Below, one piece after another: positions 27,128 to 36,257 of a stretch of DNA of 64,000 nt (positions within the stretch are counted from its first letter, which is position 1; each line of letters starts with the position of its first letter). The notes below the pieces were generated by a model. It worked only from the letters and a program-made list of their open reading frames with translations. It was not told the origin of the DNA and did no database searches. The stretch covers positions 5,159,001 to 5,223,000 of the forward strand of contig NC_015703.1 of the NCBI RefSeq assembly GCF_000218895.1. Reading direction: 5' to 3'. The stretch comes from Runella slithyformis DSM 19594. GTDB lineage: Bacteria; Bacteroidota; Bacteroidia; Cytophagales; Spirosomataceae. The position numbers were made by a program, and so were the translations under genes.

Positions 27128-28033
27128 TTAAGGGGTTGCTTTCTCAACGGCATGGCCGCCAAATTCATTGCGCAGCGCGGCCACTACTTTTCCGGTAAAG
27201 GTATCGTCCTGTTGCGAACGGTAGCGCATGATCAAAGACAGCGCAATGACAGGCGTTGGAATCCCCATGTCAAGGGCGGTTTCGAGAGTCCATTTCCCTT
27301 CGCCCGACGAATGCATCACACCTTTGATCGTATCCAATTTCGGGTCTTTGGAAAAGGCACTTTCAACCAGTTCCATGAGCCAGCCTCTGACCACTGAACC
27401 ATGATTAAATACTTTGGCTACCTGATGAAGGTCCAGATCGTATTTTGATTGCTCCAATACTTCAAAGCCCTCAGCGATAGCCTGCATCATGCCGTATTCT
27501 ATACCGTTGTGTACCATTTTTACAAAATGCCCGCTGCCGGGGCCGCCGGCATGCAGGTAACCGTTTTCGACCGAAATATCCCTGAATATGGAAGCGCAGT
27601 AGTTAAACACCTCCTCTTCGCCGCCGACCATGGTGCAGGCACCGTACAATGCGCCTTCGACCCCGCCGCTGGTGCCGCAGTCCAGATAGTCAATACCTTT
27701 AGACTTAAGGTAGTTATACCGACGAACGGAATCGTTGAAGTTAGAGTTTCCACCGTCAATAATAATGTCATCGGGTGATAAATGGGGGACCAACGATTCG
27801 ATGCAATCATCAACCGGCTTACCGGCGGGAACCATGAGCCATATTACTTTTCGACCGTCCAACTGTTGACACATTTCAACCAGACTGTGGGCGGGAGTGA
27901 CACCTTCGAGCGAAATATTGGTAATATTATTGATTGCAACATCGTACGCTACCACTTCATAGCCATGACGATGGAGATTAAGTGCCAAGTTGTAGCCCAT
28001 TTTGCCAAGGCCAACGAATCCGATTTGCATCAT
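27128..28033 (-). CDS. gnd: 6-phosphogluconate dehydrogenase, short (YqeC/GntZ-type) form
   Basis: 301 residues. It oxidatively decarboxylates 6-phosphogluconate to ribulose 5-phosphate. The Rossmann start is IGFVGLGKMGYNLA. The substrate loop DGGNSNFNDS, DCGTSGGVEGA and the catalytic HFVKMVHNGIEYGMMQ with Lys and Asn follow. The length fits the shorter bacterial class, often NAD-linked, and not the 470-residue NADP enzyme. Two adjacent Met codons leave the start ambiguous by one residue. It is the last gene of the leftward susC-susD-gnd array (108 bases after susD), which ties it to a carbohydrate-acid utilisation locus. Confidence 0.9.
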   Translation of the reverse strand: MMQIGFVGLGKMGYNLALNLHRHGYEVVAYDVAINNITNISLEGVTPAHSLVEMCQQLDGRKVIWLMVPAGKPVDDCIESLVPHLSPDDIIIDGGNSNFNDSVRRYNYLKSKGIDYLDCGTSGGVEGALYGACTMVGGEEEVFNYCASIFRDISVENGYLHAGGPGSGHFVKMVHNGIEYGMMQAIAEGFEVLEQSKYDLDLHQVAKVFNHGSVVRGWLMELVESAFSKDPKLDTIKGVMHSSGEGKWTLETALDMGIPTPVIALSLIMRYRSQQDDTFTGKVVAALRNEFGGHAVEKATP

Positions 28034-28141
28034 TTATGTATTGTAAGTTAGTATTGAGTAGACAGATTGTGTGGATATTGAATCTGAAAAGACAAAAATA
28101 GGATTCTCAGGACTCAATACCCACTACTCACTACTTAAAAT

Positions 28142-29665
28142 TTATTTGTCCCACCAAACTTTGGTATCCAAATCATCGGCCCCCTGACGTGCAATGGCTT
28201 CTTTGACGTTAGCGCTGTTGACCGATATCTCAGAGTTTGGATACGTTAGACGTCGGATAAAATCACCTTTGATGCTTTTGCCGGGAAATGGATTAGGCGT
28301 TAATCTGGGAAACCCGCTTCTTCTGAAATTGGCAAATGCCTCGGGGCCGTTCAGGAAAGAGGCAATCCAATACTGCGTATTGATTTGTTCGAGGGCGGTA
28401 GCGGCATTAAATGGATTGGCTTCCAAATAAGACGTAATTGCGGCCGCAGGTACAGCGGAGTTGGCATCATGAATAGCCAGCTGTTCCATGTGCAGGCGAA
28501 CACCGCGATTGTAATACGTTTCGGCGGTAGTACCCGTAATCCAGCCTCTTTGAGCGGCTTCGGCCAACAACAGTTGCGTTTGAGCGGCGGTAACCAAAAA
28601 AGTAGGCGCTTGGTTGCGTCCCATGCGGGTACGGTCCAATTGCGTAAACTCATAAAAGCTCGCAAATCTATTGAGGGCTACTTGGGTTGCAATCGTACTG
28701 TTATTAAACCCAAAAGGCATACCGACTTGTACGGCAGGGTCCGTACTCGCGCGGGCCGCTACCATCTCCGGGCCTGACTTAGCTCCTACGTAGCGTACTG
28801 CGATTGAGCGCAGGCGGGGGTCGTTGGTGGCTTTCAGATAATCAACAAAAGGCGCTCCTAAATATACGTTGGCAGCCTCAGTGGCATTGAGGGTGTTGCC
28901 AATCCCATTTACATAATTGGCATCATGCCGAATCATCGCGTTGTCGGTATTGGTTTCCATAACGCCTGCCTGGACCGCCCGGCCTACTATCTGCTGTGCT
29001 TGGGCCGCATCTACTTTACTCAGGCGCATTCCTGCCCGCAACAACAGCGAGTTGCCGTATTTTTTCCAGAGGGCTACGTTACCACCGTATAAAATATCGG
29101 CAGTTTCAATGGTTTTGGACGCATCCAATGCGGCGGAGGCCTCAGTCAACTCCTTGATGATATTCGTATAGACAGATTGCTGGGTGTCGTATTTGGGAAG
29201 AAAAATCTGTTCAGTATATCCCTTGGCAGCATCTGTATAAGGTATATCCCCGTAACTGTCGGTCAAAATCATAAACGCATGGGCCTTTAGTATACGCGCC
29301 ATATTCATCAAATTGCTGCGATTGGGCAGAGCTTTGGTTTGATCAATCACATCCTGGGCATTTCTGATGACAGTCCGGTAGTATTTCTGCCAGTTTTGTA
29401 CTGTATTATCGCGGATGTCTTGATTGAAATTAGCCCCCGCCAAAACCCCTTCGTTGGGGGTGACCATTTGTTGTACAATACTTGTTTCGTATAAAATGGT
29501 ACCGGTAGTGTAAGATGAGTTGATAACCGCGTTGTTGAGAATAAATGCGGGGTTGATGGCGGTGGCCGCAGTTTTGTTGATATTTAGCTCATCAAAACCT
29601 TGGTCGCAGCCTCCCAGCCCCCAGAGGGGGAGTAAAAAGGCTAATGTTTTAAGTATTTTTTTCAT
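28142..29665 (-). CDS. SusD/RagB-family outer-membrane nutrient-binding lipoprotein
   Basis: 507 residues with a lipoprotein signal (G-L-G-G-C, Cys20), then D-Q-G-F-D-E-L-N, typical of the SusD-like-2 group. TPR-like helices follow (RILKAHAFMILTDSYGDIPYTDA is a strong family block near residues 125-148). The C-terminal part has W-I-A-S-F-L-N-G-P-E-A-F-A-N-F-R-R-S-G. It forms the lid over the SusC transporter and captures ligand at the cell surface. The ligand is likely a sugar or sugar acid judging from gnd and gluconokinase nearby, but this is inference. Confidence 0.92.
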   Translation of the reverse strand: MKKILKTLAFLLPLWGLGGCDQGFDELNINKTAATAINPAFILNNAVINSSYTTGTILYETSIVQQMVTPNEGVLAGANFNQDIRDNTVQNWQKYYRTVIRNAQDVIDQTKALPNRSNLMNMARILKAHAFMILTDSYGDIPYTDAAKGYTEQIFLPKYDTQQSVYTNIIKELTEASAALDASKTIETADILYGGNVALWKKYGNSLLLRAGMRLSKVDAAQAQQIVGRAVQAGVMETNTDNAMIRHDANYVNGIGNTLNATEAANVYLGAPFVDYLKATNDPRLRSIAVRYVGAKSGPEMVAARASTDPAVQVGMPFGFNNSTIATQVALNRFASFYEFTQLDRTRMGRNQAPTFLVTAAQTQLLLAEAAQRGWITGTTAETYYNRGVRLHMEQLAIHDANSAVPAAAITSYLEANPFNAATALEQINTQYWIASFLNGPEAFANFRRSGFPRLTPNPFPGKSIKGDFIRRLTYPNSEISVNSANVKEAIARQGADDLDTKVWWDK

Positions 29666-29740
29666 TTTCAGTAGTTATTTGTGCGGAACTGCCCGCGCGG
29701 TTGAGTGATTGGTAATTTAGCTTAGTAATGAACAGATAAT

Positions 29741-29768
29741 TCACTCATTCACTAAATCACTCATTCAC
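29741..29768. repeat. 12-base direct repeat between susC and susD
   Basis: TCACTCATTCAC occurs at 29741-29752 and again at 29757-29768. A related inverted piece (TGAGTGA) lies at 29702. It is in the intercistronic gap and could modulate the SusC/SusD ratio; no function is shown. Confidence 0.5.
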
Positions 29769-29771
29769 AAA

Positions 29772-32700
29772 TTAAAATTTAAGGTTTACGTTAAAGCCCA
29801 AACTGCGTGTTGAAGGCAAGCCTGTTGATTCCATGCCCACGAGGTTATCTGACGAGTAGCCGAAGGTTTCGGGGTCAATGTTATCAATCCATTTTTTCAG
29901 CAAAAATACATTGTTGGCTACAAGACTGATGCGTGCGCCTTTGATGCCGATATTTTTAGGTAACAACTTAGTCAAATCATAACCCGCTGTGATTTGGCGA
30001 AGCTTCCAATAGCCGCCGTTATAAATAATGGGTTCGACAAGGGCTTGGGAGCGTACTACCGACCAATAATCCTGCACCGGTGCTTTAACCGTATTGGTCT
30101 CTCCTCTTTCATTGACTCCCACTCCCAATACACCACCTTCACGGCCCGTAAGGGTCATTTTGTGTAATCCGTGGCGAACGGCGTTGAAGTTGGTACCCGA
30201 CAATACGGTATTACCCAGTTTAAAGTCAATCAGGAACGAAAGGCTTACCCCTTTATAGTTGAAGGAATTATTGATACCGCCTACCCAGCGCGGCAACGCC
30301 GTGCCGAAAGGAATCAGGTCCGGAGTGCGAAGGGGCAAACCATTGGCTCCAAATACCATTTGTCCCTGCGGGTTTCTCCTGAAGCCGAATCCATAAATCT
30401 GGCCCATTTCCTGCCCTACCACTTGGCGTAATTCGCCGTTGAATACGTGCGTACCCACCGTGATACGTTCACCCGGGGTGTCGGTCAAAAGACTTAATAC
30501 CTTGGTTTTGTTATAGGAGCCATTGAGGGTTAGATCCCACTGAAAGTCGGCATTTTTGATCGGAACCAAACCAAGCAGCATTTCGGCTCCGTTGGTGCGA
30601 CTGCGGCCGCTGTTGATAAGCGTATTGATAAAACCCGATGCGTCAGAGATTTGAGCCGACACGATTTGGTCGGTCGTGATTTTCTGATACACGGCCACAT
30701 CAAGCGTAACGCGATTTTTAAACAGTTTCAATTCCAAACCTGCTTCTTTTTCCGAAGCCCGCATAGGCCGCAGGTTAGCGTTGGGCAGTGTATTGCCCGA
30801 TGAGCCGCCTACGGGCTGAGCAGCTCCGGCGGGATTGGTCAACAGGTTGGCGTTGATGCCGTAAAATAGGTTGTTGGAGTAAGGTGCTACGTCGGTGTCG
30901 CTTCCCACTTCGGCGTAAGCTACGCGCACTTTACCGAAATTGAGCCAATTAGGCATATTGTCAAAAGATTGAGAAAAAACGTAACTGCCCGAAATTGAAG
31001 GGTATAAAATGCTGCGGTTTTCGGGAGAAAGCGTTGAAAACCAGTCATTGCGGGCTGTAACGTTCAAAAACAGGAAGTCTTTATACGAAAACTCGCTCGA
31101 CCCGTAGATGGAATTAACAGCCCGCTCCGATAAGCCATAGATAGGGTCTTTGACCCGTCCGTTCATGACGGTATAAAGTCCCCGCACCACAAAGTCGGTT
31201 ACCTGCGTGGAGTTCAAATCAGAACGGCGGTACATCTGGTTGCCACCCACGTTGAGGTCAATGCCGAAATCACCGAAGGTTTTGGTTGCTGAAATCAAAA
31301 TGTCAGCGTTTGTTTCTCTAAATCTACGCGATTCTTGGGTATAAACGCCATTGACAAAACCTGCCGGAGCTGCCGCTAAAGAGGCCTGGCCCGTGGGGAA
31401 ATTGTTGTAGTCCTGGTCGCGGCTCCAATAGTCCTGGCCTATGCGTCCCTGTATAAACAGCCATGGAGTAAGGTTGTATTTGATGGAAATATTGCCAAAG
31501 AGCCGATCGCGGCGAATGTTCTGAAACTGTTCAGCCAACGTAAAATAGGGGTTGGTACGGTTCATGAAGCGCGAGTAGATAAATTCATTACCGGCGGCGT
31601 TGTACTTTTTAGCATCCAGCAGATCAAACGGCATGGTGTTGGCCATGTTGTAAATGGCCGTCGGAATGGAGTTATCCTGGTTGGCAATATTAGGCGGATT
31701 TTTGTTAAATTCATTCGAGTAGTTTACGTTACCTGAAAAGCTCAGTTTTTTAGACAGGTCGTAGGCAAAGCCAAGGTTAATGGTTTTTCGGTTGAAGGAG
31801 TTGTTGGGCACTATACCCTTACTGTCTAAATTGGCAAACGATAGGTTGAAGCCTCCTCGGTCGGAATTGGCGGCCAACGATACTGTATTGGTGAAGTTTG
31901 AGCCATTGCGGAAAAACTTCCGAATCCGATTGCGTTGGGCTTCGTAGGGAACGGTAACATTATCAAATAATATGTTCGTCATGCCGGGCTGGATTTTCTC
32001 ACCAAAAGACCATTGGCCTGAGGTGGGGTTGGGTGCAGTGGGACGCACACCGTTTTCTCCCTGACCGTATTCGTATTGATAGTCCGTAAAATCAAGCGGG
32101 GTTTCGTTGGTAAAATTGGAGTTTACGGTTACTCCAATGCCCTTGCTGTCACTGCGGGTTTTGGTCGTAATCATAATGACACCATCTTTGGCACGGCTAC
32201 CGTAGAGGGCTGCCGCCGTAGCACCTTTCAGTACGGTCATGCTTTCGATGTCGTCAGGATTAATGGAGCTTAGACCGTCGCCGCCGTCGGAGGTATTGCC
32301 TCCGCCTCGCACTCCAATGGAGTTATCAGAGGCCGCATTGCCGGGATTGGTACCAAAGTTGGTGTTGTCAATAGGAACGCCGTTAACCACAATAAGCGGG
32401 TTGTTTTGCCCTGAGATGGAAGACTGTCCGCGAATCCTGATTTTGGAAGTACCGGCCGGCCCGGTACCGAGCCCCGAGATGTTGACGCCCGCAATTTTGC
32501 CTTGCAGGGTATTCATGAAATTTGGAGTGCGGTTTTCGGTAAGGGCCTGCGAATTAACCGTTGTTGTAGCATAGCCCAGTTTTTTAGACTCCTTTTTGAT
32601 ACCAAGAGCGGTTACGACCACTTCCTGAAGTGCTTCGGCACTTTCCGTTAAGGAAATATCTACTTTGGTTTGGTTGCCTAAGGCAACTTCCCTGGAGCCA

Positions 32701-32945
32701 TAGCCAATGAAACTAAAGACCAAGGTGCCTCCTGAAGGAGCCGTAATGGTATAGTTTCCGTTTCCGTCGGTAGAAGTACCTGTATTGGTTCCTTTTACGA
32801 GAACAGACACGCCTGCAAGTACAGATTTATCGGCGGCATTAGTGACGGTTCCGCTGACGCGGATTTGCGCCCAAAGGGCAGTTTGAAGGGCCAAAAGAGC
32901 AGTCAATAATAGGGAGGCTCTTGGCAAAAGTAATCGTTTTCTCAT
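29772..32945 (-). CDS. SusC/RagA-family TonB-linked outer-membrane transporter
   Basis: 1057 residues with a signal peptide (cut at A-L-W-A-Q). The N-terminal carboxypeptidase-regulatory-like domain (about 28-105, VSGTVTNAADKSVLAGVSVLVKG split over two strands) is followed by a TonB-box region (E-V-V-V-T-A-L-G-I) and a plug domain with IRIRGQSSISGQNNPLIVVNG and KGATAAALYGSRAKDGVI. A large barrel ends in N-V-N-L-K-F. It imports ligands across the outer membrane using TonB energy, together with SusD. No anti-sigma interaction (STN) domain is seen, so regulation is more likely through the divergent AraC protein. Confidence 0.95.
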   Translation of the reverse strand: MRKRLLLPRASLLLTALLALQTALWAQIRVSGTVTNAADKSVLAGVSVLVKGTNTGTSTDGNGNYTITAPSGGTLVFSFIGYGSREVALGNQTKVDISLTESAEALQEVVVTALGIKKESKKLGYATTTVNSQALTENRTPNFMNTLQGKIAGVNISGLGTGPAGTSKIRIRGQSSISGQNNPLIVVNGVPIDNTNFGTNPGNAASDNSIGVRGGGNTSDGGDGLSSINPDDIESMTVLKGATAAALYGSRAKDGVIMITTKTRSDSKGIGVTVNSNFTNETPLDFTDYQYEYGQGENGVRPTAPNPTSGQWSFGEKIQPGMTNILFDNVTVPYEAQRNRIRKFFRNGSNFTNTVSLAANSDRGGFNLSFANLDSKGIVPNNSFNRKTINLGFAYDLSKKLSFSGNVNYSNEFNKNPPNIANQDNSIPTAIYNMANTMPFDLLDAKKYNAAGNEFIYSRFMNRTNPYFTLAEQFQNIRRDRLFGNISIKYNLTPWLFIQGRIGQDYWSRDQDYNNFPTGQASLAAAPAGFVNGVYTQESRRFRETNADILISATKTFGDFGIDLNVGGNQMYRRSDLNSTQVTDFVVRGLYTVMNGRVKDPIYGLSERAVNSIYGSSEFSYKDFLFLNVTARNDWFSTLSPENRSILYPSISGSYVFSQSFDNMPNWLNFGKVRVAYAEVGSDTDVAPYSNNLFYGINANLLTNPAGAAQPVGGSSGNTLPNANLRPMRASEKEAGLELKLFKNRVTLDVAVYQKITTDQIVSAQISDASGFINTLINSGRSRTNGAEMLLGLVPIKNADFQWDLTLNGSYNKTKVLSLLTDTPGERITVGTHVFNGELRQVVGQEMGQIYGFGFRRNPQGQMVFGANGLPLRTPDLIPFGTALPRWVGGINNSFNYKGVSLSFLIDFKLGNTVLSGTNFNAVRHGLHKMTLTGREGGVLGVGVNERGETNTVKAPVQDYWSVVRSQALVEPIIYNGGYWKLRQITAGYDLTKLLPKNIGIKGARISLVANNVFLLKKWIDNIDPETFGYSSDNLVGMESTGLPSTRSLGFNVNLKF

Positions 32946-33029
32946 CTTTTCTAGCTAAGATTGATTTTGCAGTATAATTTTACAGGTATTAAACAGGCTG
33001 CAAAAAAAACATAGAAATGTGCAAAAAAC

Positions 33030-33052
33030 TTCTACGATTAGACGATGTAGAA
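33030..33052. promoter_or_regulatory. Inverted repeat in the araC-susC divergent region
   Basis: TTCTAC (33030-33035) and GTAGAA (33047-33052) are separated by 11 bases, roughly midway between the divergent starts. Candidate operator for the AraC protein; no direct evidence. Confidence 0.3.
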
Positions 33053-33108
33053 TTTTGTAATATTTTAATTTTTAATTTAAAATATTTAATAACTTACAGA
33101 TTCGGTTA

Positions 33109-33984
33109 ATGAGTTTCCTGAACCAACCTGCCTTTTCCTTGACAGATTTTCGGCATATCAAAGAATTGATACGTTTGAAAAACCCTACGGTTCGTTTGGA
33201 CGAATGGCCGGTACGGGTAAGAGGAGGGCTGCAGATAGTATGTATTCTGGAAGGGAAATTTGAATGGTTGGTTGATAATCAACGATATGTACTGTATCCA
33301 AATGACGTAGTTGTACTTTGTCCCTGGCACGGATACGGCAGCCCGACCCATACGCTCGAAATCGGCAGTTTGTTGTGGATCACCCTGGAGCCGGAGACAT
33401 TTGAGGTAAATCGGGAACTGTATTTGGGCGAATGGTCCTCCCTGATAGAGTCAGACCAAAAACTGATGGGGCGCCTGTTCGTTGCCCAATCTCCGATGGT
33501 TTTAAACAATTTTAAATGGGCTTTTGAGCTGATACAGCGCATCGAAACCGAATTAAAGCAGGCAGAATTTGCGTATCAGACCCGAGTCAATCAGCTTTTA
33601 GATGAATTATTGGTCACGATCGTTCGGCAGCTCAGTCAACAGCAAAATCAACGGAGGGATTTTCCGCAGGCATTTGCCCAGTTGGAACAACTCCTGCGCG
33701 ACAGTCTGGATCACCCCTGGACGGTGGAAGAAATGGCCACGGTTGTGGGATTGGGGAGCACGGCATTTACCGAAAAAGTAAAGGCATTTTCGGGTTTTTC
33801 GCCCCTTAACTACCTCATTAATATACGCATCGCTGAAGCAATGAAGCAACTTAGGCAAACAGCCAAAAGCTTAACTGACATCGCTCTGGATACCGGTTTT
33901 TATTCTTCCCAGCATTTTTCAACTACGTTTAAGAAATTAACAGGATATACCCCCGGACAATTCAGGAAGCGGGGGAAACCTTAA
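33109..33984 (+). CDS. AraC-family transcriptional regulator
   Basis: 291 residues. An N-terminal cupin-like ligand pocket (about 35-115: GGLQIVCILEGKFEWLV, YPNDVVVLCPWHGYGS) is followed by a linker helix and two C-terminal helix-turn-helix motifs (about 190-285: WTVEEMATVVGLGSTAF, then SLTDIALDTGFYSSQHFS and FKKLTGYTPGQFRKR). It lies divergent from susC with 163 bases between starts and upstream of gluconokinase by 110 bases. It is the obvious candidate to sense the sugar or sugar acid and switch on susC-susD-gnd and gntK. Confidence 0.9.
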   Translation: MSFLNQPAFSLTDFRHIKELIRLKNPTVRLDEWPVRVRGGLQIVCILEGKFEWLVDNQRYVLYPNDVVVLCPWHGYGSPTHTLEIGSLLWITLEPETFEVNRELYLGEWSSLIESDQKLMGRLFVAQSPMVLNNFKWAFELIQRIETELKQAEFAYQTRVNQLLDELLVTIVRQLSQQQNQRRDFPQAFAQLEQLLRDSLDHPWTVEEMATVVGLGSTAFTEKVKAFSGFSPLNYLINIRIAEAMKQLRQTAKSLTDIALDTGFYSSQHFSTTFKKLTGYTPGQFRKRGKP

Positions 33985-34094
33985 TACAGTAACCTATGGT
34001 AAGTCATTATTTATCCGCTCAACTATTTCAATCACCAATGATGAACGAGTTCATTTCACCATTTTTTTTATTCACGATTTACCGCTTTTAAGGA

Positions 34095-35606
34095 ATGGAT
34101 TGCATTGTAACCATTGATATCGGAACTACAAAAGTAAATGTTTCAGCTTTTGACCAGGCGGCTGAGCTCATCGGTTGGCGACAGGGAACGTATCCGACGT
34201 TTCACCCGCAACCCAATCATAGCGAACAGGACCCCGAACAGATCTTTTTAACGGTTTTATACGCACTGAAAAGCCTTCTGAACGATGAATTGACGAAAAA
34301 ACACAAGCCGATTGCCTTGGTCTTCGGGGCTTCCATGCACAGTGTATTGCCGATCGACAGACAGGGCGTTCCGCTTCGCAATGCCGTTATTTGGGCTGAT
34401 AATCGCGGTCGGGATGAGGCCAATGCCTTAAGAGATGCTGACCAATGCAAACTCATCTACGAACAAACCGGCACCCCGGTTCATCCGATGTCGCCGCTGG
34501 TCAAGATCCGTTGGTTTCGTACCCATACGCCTGCCACTTGGTTTGAAAAGGTCTATAAGTTTATATCCATCAAGGAATATATAATTTATCAACTGACCGG
34601 TCAATTGGTGGTAGATCAAAGCATTGCTTCTTCCACGGGTTTATTTAACATTCATACCTATCAATGGGAAAAAATGGCTTTGGAATATGCAGGTATTCAG
34701 CCGCAACAGTTGTCTGAGCCGGTACCTATTGATTATTCAGACTTAAAACTCAAAAAAGAATACGTACGCCTTTTCCGGCTGACGAGCGCGGCCAAAATAA
34801 TCATCGGTGCCAGTGACGGCTGTTTTGCCACATTAGGGGCGGGTGTTATCACGGAAGGGGATGCAACTATAACCATTGGCTCCAGCGGTGCCATGCGAGT
34901 GGCCGGTAAGCAGGTGATCAAAGACCCTAAGCAAAGGTTTTTTAATTATTTACTGACCGAAGGAACGTATATTTCAGGAGGGCCAACCAACAACGGAGGT
35001 GTGGTCTTCGAATGGTTTGCGCAGCAGTTCGGCGCTTCGGGCATTCATTTGGATATTGAACAGACCGTCAAACAATTATTGATTGAAGCCGAGCGTGTGC
35101 CGGCCGGAGCGGGCGGAATGCTGTTTTTGCCGTACCTATTGGGCGAACGGGCTCCGTTGTGGAATGCCAATGCACGGGGTGCCTATATTGGTGTCAATAT
35201 TACCCACCAACGCCGACATTTTATCCGAGCTACTGTAGAAGGAATCATTTATGAAATGCACAGCATTGGTAAATTGCTCCAACAATATCGCTCTATCCAA
35301 AATCTGTATATCAACGGTACCTATGCCGCCTTACCGCTCTTTGCCCAGGTATTATCGGATGTGTTTGGTAAAAAGGTCTACGTCAATGATAAGCATGACA
35401 GCGCAAGTGCCGGTGCAGCATTGCTGGCGTTGACACATCTGGGGTTTTTCAGTGACCTGAAAGCTGCGGCGAAAACCATTCGCTCGGTAGAAACCTATCA
35501 GCCAAGTGCTGAACACCACGAACGTTATGCACGTTTTACGGAAATTTTTGATCGATTGAGTCAAAAATTGGCGGAAGATTTTGATGATCTGGTGGCTTTG
35601 CAATGA
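34095..35606 (+). CDS. gntK: Gluconokinase-type FGGY carbohydrate kinase
   Basis: 503 residues. FGGY kinase fold: IDIGTTKVNVSAFD phosphate-binding start, then ASMHSVLPID and AVIWADNRG (substrate pocket, typical of the gluconate kinase branch). In the second half GASDGCFATLGAGV, TIGSSGAMRV, LPYLLGERAPLWN and SAGAALLAL follow. It phosphorylates gluconate to 6-phosphogluconate, which Gnd from the neighbouring operon could then decarboxylate. The pairing with gnd is the main reason to prefer gluconate over xylulose or glycerol. Weakness: close FGGY paralogues differ in few residues, so specificity is inferred from context. Confidence 0.82.
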   Translation: MDCIVTIDIGTTKVNVSAFDQAAELIGWRQGTYPTFHPQPNHSEQDPEQIFLTVLYALKSLLNDELTKKHKPIALVFGASMHSVLPIDRQGVPLRNAVIWADNRGRDEANALRDADQCKLIYEQTGTPVHPMSPLVKIRWFRTHTPATWFEKVYKFISIKEYIIYQLTGQLVVDQSIASSTGLFNIHTYQWEKMALEYAGIQPQQLSEPVPIDYSDLKLKKEYVRLFRLTSAAKIIIGASDGCFATLGAGVITEGDATITIGSSGAMRVAGKQVIKDPKQRFFNYLLTEGTYISGGPTNNGGVVFEWFAQQFGASGIHLDIEQTVKQLLIEAERVPAGAGGMLFLPYLLGERAPLWNANARGAYIGVNITHQRRHFIRATVEGIIYEMHSIGKLLQQYRSIQNLYINGTYAALPLFAQVLSDVFGKKVYVNDKHDSASAGAALLALTHLGFFSDLKAAAKTIRSVETYQPSAEHHERYARFTEIFDRLSQKLAEDFDDLVALQ

Positions 35607-35710
35607 TAATCATTTTTTTGTTAAAGAAACCCGGGAATGAGTAATGGTGAATAATTGGCACGGTTTTTGTAATTGTGTTATAATCATTAAATATTCTAAC
35701 CTCTAACGTT

Positions 35711-36256
35711 ATGTTAAAAATTGAGAGTCTGCTGGTTGTTTTTTGCTTGGCTTGTCCTCTGACATGGGCGCAAAGCAATGGAAGTGTACTGAAAAGCTGG
35801 CGATTGAACGAACTGGGCAAACTTCAGTCTTCAATCAATGCAGGGGCCACTTGGGATAATATAGACTGCCCTATCGAAAGCCCCCTGAATGCTTTTTATG
35901 TTTTGAATTCAGAAGAAGCGTGGGCGGTAGGACAAAACGCAACGGTACTACGGTGGGATGGCGAAAAATGGAGCGAATTGCTGGTGTTCAGTACCGAAAA
36001 TCTTTTATCTGTATATTTTCAGGATGCCCAAAACGGATGGGCTGTCGGAACAAATGGTACTATTTTATTTTGGAATGGGCTAAGCTGGAATCCGGAAGAA
36101 TCGCCCACGACCGAAACCCTCATCGGTATCAAGCGGATAGCCAACGGCTCTGTGCAGCTTACCGCTCTGAGCGGCTTGAGCTACGAGCGTATCAATGGAC
36201 AATGGAAGGCGCCTGCACCGATACTTTCTGCCTCAATGGTACATCCTCCAAAATAG
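35711..36256 (+). CDS. Secreted protein with WAVG propeller-like repeats
   Basis: 181 residues with a signal peptide (ends L-T-W-A-Q). Two clear repeats, AWAVGQNATVLRWDGEKWSE and GWAVGTNGTILFWNGLSWNPE, lie about 43 residues apart; each is a BNR/Ycf48-like beta-propeller blade. A third, weaker blade may follow (LTALSGLSYERINGQW). This is too short for a full propeller, so it may oligomerise or be a partial one. The function is unknown. It converges with the TPR gene with one base between the stops and no terminator. Confidence 0.72.
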   Translation: MLKIESLLVVFCLACPLTWAQSNGSVLKSWRLNELGKLQSSINAGATWDNIDCPIESPLNAFYVLNSEEAWAVGQNATVLRWDGEKWSELLVFSTENLLSVYFQDAQNGWAVGTNGTILFWNGLSWNPEESPTTETLIGIKRIANGSVQLTALSGLSYERINGQWKAPAPILSASMVHPPK

Positions 36257-36257
36257 T

